A stretch of 64,000 nt of DNA from Anammoximicrobium sp964645045 (GTDB lineage Bacteria; Planctomycetota; Planctomycetia; Pirellulales; Pirellulaceae), in contig CAZXYZ010000027.1 in NCBI GenBank assembly GCA_964645045.1, positions 40,931-104,930 on the forward strand. Reading direction: 5' to 3'. This document shows, piece by piece, positions 57,005-64,000 of the stretch; position 1 is the stretch's first letter, and the number at the start of each line of letters is the position of its first letter. A model generated the notes under the pieces. It ran no database searches, was not told the origin of the DNA, and worked only from the letters and a program-made list of their open reading frames with translations. The position numbers and the translations under genes were made by a program.

Positions 57005-58510
57005 CTAGCGGGTCTTGGCGGCGGAGGCACGCTTGTACCAAATCTCGGCGACTTGCGACGGGCTGCCGCCATAGGCAGCGGTACATGCGGCGGCAAAGTC
57101 CTGGCTGGCCCGAATGCCCTGCAACAAAGTCCGAAACCGCCGCGCGTCGGTCATCAGCAGCTTGGCGAAGCTATAGCTGGCCAGATCGCCGTACTCGGGC
57201 GACGCATTGCCGGTCTGGAAATCGTCCGGCCGCTTGAGCGACGCCACGGCCGCGGGCAACTGGGTGTCCCAAGCCTTGACGCGGGCGTCGTCGGGCTGCA
57301 GCTTCGCCGCGGCAGCGCGGGCAACCCCTTCGGCGAACCAGCGCGGAGCGGACCCCAAGCTGGCGACATATAGTCCGGCCAGCTGTTGGACCAACAGTGC
57401 GTCCATCGATTGCCCGCCGGCCTTGGGCACGATCGACACCCCATAGGCATCGGCGACGTTGTACGTCCAGTGTCCCGTCCACTCGGCGGGTGGGGCACGC
57501 TTTTCGACCATGGTTCCGAATTCCGTGTAGTCGTACCGCTTGTCCAACAGAAACAAGGTGATGCGTCCTTTTACCAACGGCGCGTCGGCGGGCGCGGCGA
57601 ACAGTTCGCCCACTTTGGGAAACAACGACTCGGCCAACTCGCCATTCTGCTGCAACGTCTGTTCGCTGACGTTGCCCAGCAGCAGGAAGTGTTCGGTCTG
57701 GGCGCGGGCCGCCTCGATTCCGGGCATGCCCAAGGCCCAGTTCTTCAGCGCCGCTTCCTCGCGGGCCGCCGCCAACTCGTCCGGCGTCGCTTGTTGAGCG
57801 TTGGCCATCCGGGCGACCTGAGCCAGATCCCGGGTCTCGGCAGAGCCGTCGAACTTGGCGCCCGCAGCGATCCAGGCTTCGATCTTGGCGATCTCGCCGT
57901 CCGCCAGCGGAGGCTGATTCAGCGGCATCCGCTCGCCGTCCGCCGTGCCCTTCAGTTTTTGCACCAGCAGGCTGTCCGCCGGTTTGCCGGCCACGAGGGC
58001 CGGACCGCGCTCGCCACCACGAGTCAAGCCGGCGAAGTTGATCAGGTTCAAGCGTCCGCCGGGACGGCGCCCGCGGCCGTGGCAGTTCAAGCACTTTTCC
58101 ACCAGTAGCGGGGCCACGTCGGACGCAAAGCTGGCGGCGGAGGTCCCGGAACTGTCCGGGATGCTGCCGGCCGCGTCCATCTTCTTAAGCGGCGGCAGCG
58201 AGACGCCCTCCAATTCCAGCAGCGCATGAGCCTTGGACAATCGCTCGTAGACGGGCTGTAGTGCCGCGGCGACATCCGGGCCGCCGCCGGTCGCCATCGT
58301 TTCGTACGTCTGCTGGGTGCGGCGGACGACGTCCGCACAGTCCTTGAACTTGCCCTGTTTGAACAGCCGCGCCGCTTCGCTGACGGACTCGTTCAGAGCG
58401 TCAATTTCCTGCTGTTTGTCCGCCGCCAAGTCGGCCCCGGAGGCGTTGGAGATTGTCCAGGCGGCGAGGAACATCCACGCCAGGGCGGATCTTTGGAGAA
58501 TCTTCATCAT
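57005..58510 (-). CDS. Secreted planctomycete cytochrome c with DUF1570-like C-terminus
   Basis: The 501-residue protein has a signal peptide (ALAWMFLAAWTISNASGA; either of two consecutive Met codons may start it). Residues ~130-250 form a planctomycete cytochrome c domain with haem site CLNCH in LLVEKCLNCHGRGRR, GGERGPALVAGKPADSLLVQ and ERMPLNQPPLADGEIAKIEAW. The C-terminal half (~300-490) contains RITLFLLDKRYDYTEFG, PRWFAEGVARAAAAKLQ and FAKLLMTDARRFRTLLQ, like DUF1570 proteins but without an HExxH motif, so a peptidase activity is not supported. Periplasmic; role unknown. Confidence 0.82.
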   Translation of the reverse strand: MMKILQRSALAWMFLAAWTISNASGADLAADKQQEIDALNESVSEAARLFKQGKFKDCADVVRRTQQTYETMATGGGPDVAAALQPVYERLSKAHALLELEGVSLPPLKKMDAAGSIPDSSGTSAASFASDVAPLLVEKCLNCHGRGRRPGGRLNLINFAGLTRGGERGPALVAGKPADSLLVQKLKGTADGERMPLNQPPLADGEIAKIEAWIAAGAKFDGSAETRDLAQVARMANAQQATPDELAAAREEAALKNWALGMPGIEAARAQTEHFLLLGNVSEQTLQQNGELAESLFPKVGELFAAPADAPLVKGRITLFLLDKRYDYTEFGTMVEKRAPPAEWTGHWTYNVADAYGVSIVPKAGGQSMDALLVQQLAGLYVASLGSAPRWFAEGVARAAAAKLQPDDARVKAWDTQLPAAVASLKRPDDFQTGNASPEYGDLASYSFAKLLMTDARRFRTLLQGIRASQDFAAACTAAYGGSPSQVAEIWYKRASAAKTR

Positions 58511-58613
58511 TGCGATTCCTTGTTTCTAATCCTGTCACCAGCGCAGTATACGTCAACCGCCCCCGGACCGGCAACCTCGGAGACACGCTGTGTGTGGCCG
58601 TGATTTCTGGCAG

Positions 58614-58676
58614 GTAGCCGCATTCGCCAGAATGCGGGAACGCGGGGAAAGCCCACATTCTGGCGAATGCGGCTAC
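58614..58676. repeat. Intergenic hairpin, perfect 21-base arms
   Basis: GTAGCCGCATTCGCCAGAATG (58614-58634) pairs perfectly with 58656-58676 across a 21-base loop, between divergent genes. The rest of 58511-58818 shows nothing else. Confidence 0.8.
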
Positions 58677-58818
58677 GCACAGGTCGCCTGGATTCCAGGT
58701 CGCCCACGACGCGTTGGCCTTGGCAGTTGCCGCGAACCGTGGCCCTTGCGACGTGAACAGGCCGCTCCTAGAATGACGCCCTTTCGCGGATTTCACACCC
58801 CAAGCAAAACGGATTGCC

Positions 58819-59802
58819 ATGTCCCGCCGCTTCATTCAACAACTGTCCGACCGGGAACAACTCGACGAGATCTTCCTGGTCGCCGACAAACAGCTGCGCA
58901 CCAACCGCCAAGGCGGGCTGTATTTGCAGATGCGGTTGTCCGACCGCACCGGGTCGGTCAACGCCATGATGTGGAACGCGAACGAGAAGCTGTATCACTC
59001 GTTCGAGAATGGCGACTATCTGCAAGTGCAAGGCACGGCGCAGTTCTACAACGGCGCCTTGCAGATCATTGTCAACCATATTGACCGCACTCCCGCCTCG
59101 CAGGTGGAAGAGGCGGATTTTGTGACGCTGGACACCATTGCTGTGGATCGGTTGGCGACCCGCGTGAGCGAGTTGCTGCGCGGCATGCACAACGGTCCGC
59201 TACGAAACTTGGCCGATTGTTTTTTGATGGACGAGTCGTTCATGGCCCGCTTTACTGCGGCCCCAGCCGGGATCAAGAATCACCATGCCTACCGCGGCGG
59301 ATTGCTGGACCATATCGTCAGTCTGATGGAATTGGCCGCGGTCGTCGCGCCGCGTTACCCGGAGATCGACGCCGACCTGCTGCTGATGGGCGCTTTTCTG
59401 CACGACATCGGCAAGATCAAGGAATTGACCTACGAACGCGAACTGGCGTACAGCGACGAAGGCCAGTTGATCGGCCATCTGGTGATCGGCGTCAGCCTGC
59501 TGGACGACAAGATCCAAGAGGCCGAGAAACTGTCGGGCGAGCCGTTTCCGGAGGAACTGCGACTGCGGCTGCAGCACATGATCTTGAGCCATCACGGCGA
59601 GTACGAATTCGGCAGCCCCAAGCTGCCCATGACCCTGGAAGCTATTGCGTTGCACTATCTGGATAATTTGGACTCGAAGATCCACAGCATCGGCGGGACG
59701 ATGCGCGAGGACGCCAACGACGACAGCCCGTGGACGCCATACCAAGCCAGCCTGGGCCGCAAACTGTTCAAGGGCCGCCGTGGTGACGACGCCGGGCGTT
59801 AG
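58819..59802 (+). CDS. YhaM-type 3'-5' exoribonuclease (OB fold plus HD domain)
   Basis: The 327-residue cytoplasmic protein combines an N-terminal OB-fold nucleic-acid-binding domain (LYLQMRLSDRTGSVNAMMWN, QVQGTAQFYNGALQIIV) with an HD-family metal phosphohydrolase domain. The latter has H in KNHHAYRGGLLDHIVSL, HD in GAFLHDIGKIKEL, LIGHLVIGVSL, LSHHGEYEFGSP and HYLDNLDSKI. All HD ligands are present and the layout is that of YhaM/CbfA nucleases. The stop codon TAG (59800-59802) coincides with the edge of palindromic repeat P copy 3. Confidence 0.92.
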   Translation: MSRRFIQQLSDREQLDEIFLVADKQLRTNRQGGLYLQMRLSDRTGSVNAMMWNANEKLYHSFENGDYLQVQGTAQFYNGALQIIVNHIDRTPASQVEEADFVTLDTIAVDRLATRVSELLRGMHNGPLRNLADCFLMDESFMARFTAAPAGIKNHHAYRGGLLDHIVSLMELAAVVAPRYPEIDADLLLMGAFLHDIGKIKELTYERELAYSDEGQLIGHLVIGVSLLDDKIQEAEKLSGEPFPEELRLRLQHMILSHHGEYEFGSPKLPMTLEAIALHYLDNLDSKIHSIGGTMREDANDDSPWTPYQASLGRKLFKGRRGDDAGR

Positions 59803-59929
59803 CCCAATGCCACTTACTTTGTAGCGGCACGGCGCGAGCCGTCCGGTATTACCGTCGTGAAACCGGGCGGCTTGCGCCGCTCCGCTAACAAGAACGCTCC
59901 CAATGGTCCCAAAGTAAGTGGCATTGGGC
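59802..59929. repeat. Palindromic repeat family P, copy 3
   Basis: Same hairpin element as 512-642 (starts GCCCAATGCCACTTACTTTG, ends CAAAGTAAGTGGCATTGGGC). It fills the gap between two convergent stop codons (59802 and 59941), so it may terminate both genes. Confidence 0.88.
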
Positions 59930-59940
59930 GCTGGCTCGTG

Positions 59941-62025
59941 TTAGTCTGGCTGGCGGAACTGCAAACGTTGGGCGTCCCAGCCTAGCCGTTGGACGACAGC
60001 GGTGGGGTAGTCCCAGCCGGCGGTGTCGGGTTGGTGGATTACGACTTGGCTGTTCTCCGCAGCCATCGCGAGGGCTTGGGCCATATCCAGGTATCGTTGC
60101 ACGTTCAGAAAATACGGGCCGTCGCGATGCGTTCGCGGCAAGTCGTGCAGGTCCAAACGGCACAGGTTGGGCTCGAACAATGCGGCGTACAACGCGACTC
60201 CGGCAGCCGTCCGTTGGCTGTGCAAAGCCAGCGGTGCGCTGCCGATGAAGCCCAGGGACCGAACCGCCTGGATCGCCCGCCGCACGTCCCAAACTCGCAT
60301 CCCGTCCAGCGTCTGGCCCAGGAGGTAAAACCGCCGTTGGTGCTGGGTTTGCTTCTTCTCGCTCAGGTCCCACGTCGTTGGCCCGACGCCGCGCGGTGCA
60401 ACGTAGGCCAGCACCTGGGCGGTGTTCCGGATCGTTTCAGCGGTCCGCCGGAACGTAGCATCGTCGGCCGGCGGCAGGATCTCCCCCTGGAACTCGGCCT
60501 CAAAAGCCGGACGCATGCCCGCCAGGAATTCCTGCCAGGCTTGGTCATCCAACACCTGCAGCACAACGGATTCCGGCTTGTCTAGTCCGGTGCGATGGAC
60601 CAGGTACAGCCGCAGCCGGATCGCCTCTTGACTGGTAAAGTCCCAGGCTTCCAGATGCAAGCCCTCGCGGTCGGCGGCCAAGGCTTTCGTCGCGTCCAGA
60701 GCGCACGGCGCCACTGGCCAAGCGCGGAACGATTTCTCCAACAAGGCCGCTCGCCAAGCGTCTCGCATCGGCTGCCAGGCCGCCGCGTCGGCGGGCACTT
60801 GCGGAGGCGGAGCGGCCGGCACGAACGACTCGTGGATTTCGGTGTTCTGTTGGTCGCTGGGCAGTTGCGCGAAGACCTTGAGCTGTTCCGGCTCGAAGAA
60901 TTTGACGGCCGCCTTTTCGATCGGAGCGGTATCGTTCTTGAGGTGCTTGTTCAGCCAGCGGAACGCGCCGGTCTGCAGCTCTTGCGTGTCGCTGTGCGGC
61001 CCCGCCGTCATGTGCAGCCCCAGCTTGTCGCCGGCTCCGTACAACTCGTAGATCTTGCGGGCCTTGTCGTAGGTCCGGATCACGCCGTCCAACGGGAAGA
61101 TCCCGTCGCGGTCGGTGTTGCTCAACAGCAACGGACGCGGAGCGATCAGGGCGGCGACCAGCGGATAGTCCCAGCGGTAGGTGTTGACCATGTACATGCA
61201 ATCGCAGTGGCCTTCGACGCAGCCGTCCACGACGTGGTTTTCCAAGTCCGTAATCCCGGCTACGGGCACCGCAACTTTGATCCGCTCGTCGATCGCCGCG
61301 ATCCACCAGCTGTACGCTCCGCCGCCGCTGCGGCCGGTCACGCCGATGCGTTCGGGATCGACTTCGGGCCGGGTCTGCAAGCAGTCCAGGGCCCGCACAC
61401 AGTTCCAGGCCTCGACGCCGGCGGGCGTGTACGCTCGGTTCAGCCACCACCACATCTTGTAGCGATACGTGCCATGATGGATGCCTTCGATTTCGCCCAT
61501 CTGCAGCGTGTCGATCGTCAGGCATACGTAGCCGTGCCGGGCGAACCAACCGCCGTGATGCTGGTAGCTGACCTTGTTGCCAAAGCTGACGCCGTCCTTT
61601 TTCGACGCTCCGTGACCGCACACGTACAACACGGCCGGCGCGCGGTCCTGCAGGTTGCGTGGCACGTACAGATCGCCCGTCACGTACAGGCCGGGGCGCG
61701 ATTGGAAATGCAGTTTCTCAACCGTGAACTCCTCGTGTTCGACACGGCCCGTGACGGCCGCCTGCAAGTCGGTCCGCTCCGGCAGCGGGTCCAGGCCGAG
61801 CATCTCCAGCAACTGCCGGCGGTACTCGTCACGTTTGGCTTTCCAGTCCGCCAAATCCTTGGCATCCGCCAGGCAGGCATCCTGCTGCTTCCGGGTTTCC
61901 ACGCGGAAATACTCGGCGATCATCTGGTCGCCACGGCTGGTGTCGGGTTTCGGGGTTTCCGCGGAAAAAGCCGGTGTGAGTGCCAGAACCGCCACAATGC
62001 CGATGGGTATGCCACGTCGTCGCAT
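59941..62025 (-). CDS. Secreted alpha/beta hydrolase (acetylxylan-esterase-like)
   Basis: The 694-residue protein has a signal peptide (GIPIGIVAVLALTPAFSAE). The N-terminal alpha/beta hydrolase domain has PAVLYVCGHGASKKDG, nucleophile motif GRSGGG in IGVTGRSGGGAYSWWIAA, Asp in LLSNTDRDGIFPLDG and His in MTAGPHSDTQELQ. The triad looks complete and the layout resembles acetyl- or glucuronoyl-esterases of planctomycetes. The C-terminal ~280 residues (from about 420) form a second, degenerate hydrolase-like domain (VLAYVAPRGVGPTTWD, RRAIQAVRSLGFIGSAPLAL) without a clear nucleophile. Probably removes ester groups from polysaccharides. Confidence 0.83.
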   Translation of the reverse strand: MRRRGIPIGIVAVLALTPAFSAETPKPDTSRGDQMIAEYFRVETRKQQDACLADAKDLADWKAKRDEYRRQLLEMLGLDPLPERTDLQAAVTGRVEHEEFTVEKLHFQSRPGLYVTGDLYVPRNLQDRAPAVLYVCGHGASKKDGVSFGNKVSYQHHGGWFARHGYVCLTIDTLQMGEIEGIHHGTYRYKMWWWLNRAYTPAGVEAWNCVRALDCLQTRPEVDPERIGVTGRSGGGAYSWWIAAIDERIKVAVPVAGITDLENHVVDGCVEGHCDCMYMVNTYRWDYPLVAALIAPRPLLLSNTDRDGIFPLDGVIRTYDKARKIYELYGAGDKLGLHMTAGPHSDTQELQTGAFRWLNKHLKNDTAPIEKAAVKFFEPEQLKVFAQLPSDQQNTEIHESFVPAAPPPQVPADAAAWQPMRDAWRAALLEKSFRAWPVAPCALDATKALAADREGLHLEAWDFTSQEAIRLRLYLVHRTGLDKPESVVLQVLDDQAWQEFLAGMRPAFEAEFQGEILPPADDATFRRTAETIRNTAQVLAYVAPRGVGPTTWDLSEKKQTQHQRRFYLLGQTLDGMRVWDVRRAIQAVRSLGFIGSAPLALHSQRTAAGVALYAALFEPNLCRLDLHDLPRTHRDGPYFLNVQRYLDMAQALAMAAENSQVVIHQPDTAGWDYPTAVVQRLGWDAQRLQFRQPD

Positions 62026-62075
62026 GAGAACCTCGCAGAAAAACGCCTGTGAATGGAGTGGTGGTGAACGCTGAT

Positions 62076-62415
62076 AACTTCAGAACTCCTGACATACCGA
62101 GCTTCCGAGATGAGCGGTTGTTTGTCGGATCCCGGTCTCCGGCCGCTACCGACCTTGCGTCGGTGGAGCCACGCCTGACAGCTACCGGCCACAACGCCTT
62201 TGGCCCCATCCCCTCTCTGCCGCCGCACCGCCGCCGGAGGCGGCGGTGCGGCGGCAGAGAGGGGATGTTTTTTGGGGCTGAGTAGCTGTCAGGCATCTTT
62301 CCGCCGACGCAAGGTCGGCGGTGAAGACTACCGCTCATTCTTTTCGATGCTCCCCTCGCCTGTTCACCTAACGAATCCCCAGGAAATCTCCCGTCATGTC
62401 GGGAGTTCTGAACTT
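62076..62415. repeat. Nested palindromic element, 340 bp
   Basis: Four concentric inverted repeats. Outermost arms AACTTCAGAACTCCTGACAT (62076-62095 against 62396-62415, one to two mismatches); TGAGCGGT (62111 against 62330); ACCGACCTTGCGTCGG with GCCTGACAGCTAC (62148-62185 against 62282-62322); and a perfect 29-base core (62207-62235 against 62239-62267, three-base loop). No coding content; it looks like a non-autonomous mobile element and fills the gap between two minus-strand genes. Confidence 0.88.
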
Positions 62416-62429
62416 GCCGCGCGGGTTCA

Positions 62430-63779
62430 TTACACCCGCCACGGCTCGCGTTTGGGGCGGCCCAGCAGGCGGGCCGCACCTTCGTCGCCGATGATCTCTT
62501 CCTGGACGGGGTCCCAGCGGATCTTGCGGCCGACTTGCATTGCGATGTTCCCCAGATGCGCGACGCTGATCGAGCGGTGCGCGGTTTCGACCGGTGCGGC
62601 GGTGCGGGCCCGGCTCTTGACGCAGTCGATGAAATTGCCGTGCTGGCTGCGGCTCTCGTACAGGTGGATCTCGTCGGGGCCAATCTCGGACGAGGCAAGC
62701 GCGGGCGGCTGGGTCGCCCCACCCAAGTCGACCCACCCCTCGGTACCCTCGAAACGGTTCGGCCCGCCACTGGTGACAATCATTTTCACGCCGTTGGCAT
62801 ACGTGCAGGTGAACTCGAATCCGGTGGCCGCGTTCCACAGGTCCTGCCGCGCCGGCCAAGTGCCTCGTCCTTCGACTTCGATGGGCCCCTTGTCATCGCA
62901 GCCCATTCCCCAGTGGGCCATATCGATCATGTGAGCGCCCCAGTCCGTCACGTTGCCGCCGGAGTAATCGAGGTTCCAACGCCAGTTCCAGTGGCAGCGA
63001 TTGAACGCGTAGGGAGCCCAGGGTGCCGGGCCCAGCCACAGGTCGTAATCAAAGCCCTCCGGCACCGGCTCGACGTCAAACGTCTTCTTGGCGTTGCTGC
63101 GAATCCAGTGGCCGCCGGGCAAGCTGACGCGGACCGTGTGCAAGCGGCCGATGCGGCCGTTGCGGACCAGTTCACACGACCGGCGGCACTTGGCGTCGGA
63201 CCGGCGCTGGCTGCCACACTGAAAGACGCGTCCGTACCGGCTGACGGCCGCCACCATCGCCTGGCCGTCGCGGATCGTCAGCGACAGCGGCTTCTCGCAA
63301 TAGATGTCTTTCCCCGCCCGGGCCGCTGCCACCACCATCGGCGCGTGCCAGTGGTCGGGGGTCGAGATGCACACGGCGTCGATGTCGTCCCGGGCCAGCA
63401 GTTCGCGGAAGTCGCGGTACGTGCTGACGCCTTGGTACGCGCCTGACGTGCGTTCAGCCGCGTAACGATTCTCCACCCGCTCCTTGGCCGGCGCCAAGCC
63501 TCGCAGCCAGGCATCCTCGTACCGCGTACTGCCGGCATCCACATCGCACAGGGCGACGATTTGCACCTCGGGCTGGCCCAGAAAGGTCTCCATGTTCACC
63601 GTGCCGCGGCCGCCCAGCCCAATGCAGCCCATCGTGATCCGCTGGCTGGCCGCCGGCCGGTCCTCGCCGCCCAACGCAGCGGAGGTGATGACATAGGGGG
63701 CTGCGGCGACAACGGCGGAAGCCGCCGCTCGCGAGAGAAACTGCCGCCGATTCAGCCGGACAGATGGTCGATGGATCAT
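62430..63779 (-). CDS. Tat-exported Gfo/Idh/MocA oxidoreductase
   Basis: The ATG at 63779 follows GGAG and opens a Tat signal (LNRRQFLSRAAASAVVAAAP); upstream in-frame residues are not signal-like. The 449-residue protein has the NAD-binding GCIGLGGRGTVNMETFLGQP, ISTPDHWHAPMVVAAARAGK and the family EKP motif (DIYCEKPLSLTIRDG). The C-terminal substrate half contains GGHWIRSNAKKTF, DYDLWLGPAPWAPY and NVTDWGAHMIDMAHWGMG. Members oxidise or isomerise sugars; planctomycete Tat-exported members occur in large numbers. Probably periplasmic; substrate unknown. Confidence 0.93.
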   Translation of the reverse strand: MIHRPSVRLNRRQFLSRAAASAVVAAAPYVITSAALGGEDRPAASQRITMGCIGLGGRGTVNMETFLGQPEVQIVALCDVDAGSTRYEDAWLRGLAPAKERVENRYAAERTSGAYQGVSTYRDFRELLARDDIDAVCISTPDHWHAPMVVAAARAGKDIYCEKPLSLTIRDGQAMVAAVSRYGRVFQCGSQRRSDAKCRRSCELVRNGRIGRLHTVRVSLPGGHWIRSNAKKTFDVEPVPEGFDYDLWLGPAPWAPYAFNRCHWNWRWNLDYSGGNVTDWGAHMIDMAHWGMGCDDKGPIEVEGRGTWPARQDLWNAATGFEFTCTYANGVKMIVTSGGPNRFEGTEGWVDLGGATQPPALASSEIGPDEIHLYESRSQHGNFIDCVKSRARTAAPVETAHRSISVAHLGNIAMQVGRKIRWDPVQEEIIGDEGAARLLGRPKREPWRV

Positions 63780-64000
63780 GGAGGTTCTCCAGGAGTTAGT
63801 AGCCGTCGTTCCCAACCCCCGCCATGATACAACAGCAGCCCGGCTGCTGGGAGCAGCCGGGCTGCGAAGAATTGTTCGAGAGATAGCCCGATGTCTTCGT
63901 GGCGTAAACGTACACAAATAGGGAGAGAGCCGGGTGGCCAACAGGTATCAGACCCCCACCGTGTGGCGGACCGGGGTAAAATGCCCGCGGGGGCGCAATG
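63780..64000. other. Right-edge intergenic region with small hairpin
   Basis: A perfect 14-base stem (GCAGCCCGGCTGCT, 63835-63848 against 63852-63865) with a three-base loop lies upstream of the Gfo/Idh/MocA gene. No gene is visible to the window edge. Confidence 0.55.

Overview
The window is chromosomal DNA of a planctomycete (Planctomycetota, probably Pirellulales-like). The basis is gene content: HzsA-like and CxxCH-bearing cytochromes, a DUF1570 protein fused to leucine-rich repeats, Tat-exported Gfo/Idh/MocA and sugar-isomerase-like proteins, dockerin-type repeats, DUF1680 and DUF4838 glycan enzymes, and a giant RHS protein whose start carries the KLEDR-type leader seen in this phylum. 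The DNA is GC-rich, most housekeeping-type genes have AAGGAG-like ribosome sites, and long palindromic repeats are scattered between genes. No rRNA, tRNA or CRISPR array was found.

Layout. 1-1056: a decayed HRDC-domain gene and a cluster of nested palindromes. 1057-6812: secreted GH127 (DUF1680) enzyme, a FabB-type ketoacyl synthase and a secreted DUF4838 protein. 7133-11853: three consecutive peptidase genes of different clans (subtilisin-like, papain-like, HExxH metallopeptidase). The last two share a small N-terminal helical domain, and I regard this as the best candidate for an undescribed system. 12164-19249: Tat-exported sugar isomerase-like protein, coiled-coil lipoprotein, DUF1570-LRR protein, HzsA-like cytochrome and fasciclin protein.

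19.1-27.95 kb: an island of nine toxin-antitoxin (TA) modules or remnants, most of them separated by copies of one roughly 240-380 bp double-hairpin repeat. Several modules keep their own promoter, and two have a palindromic operator between -35 and -10. 27968-43651: a 5,227-residue secreted/surface PKD-dockerin-propeller-Ig-RHS protein ending in a variable, toxin-like tip. No immunity gene follows it; a copy of the TA-island repeat abuts its stop codon.

44180-63779: core and metabolic genes. These are an Lpg1974-like porin, a histone-deacetylase-family amidohydrolase, an FGGY sugar kinase, an HSL-type esterase, mfd, a parvulin-type isomerase, a DUF4058 protein, a succinate-semialdehyde-type dehydrogenase, a cytochrome/DUF1570-like protein, a YhaM-type OB-HD nuclease, a secreted esterase and a Gfo/Idh/MocA oxidoreductase. 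Long hairpins or palindromic repeats occupy five of the convergent gene junctions, and several intergenic gaps hold nested palindromes of 190-340 bp that look like miniature mobile elements.

All family calls are from reading motifs; no database search was possible.
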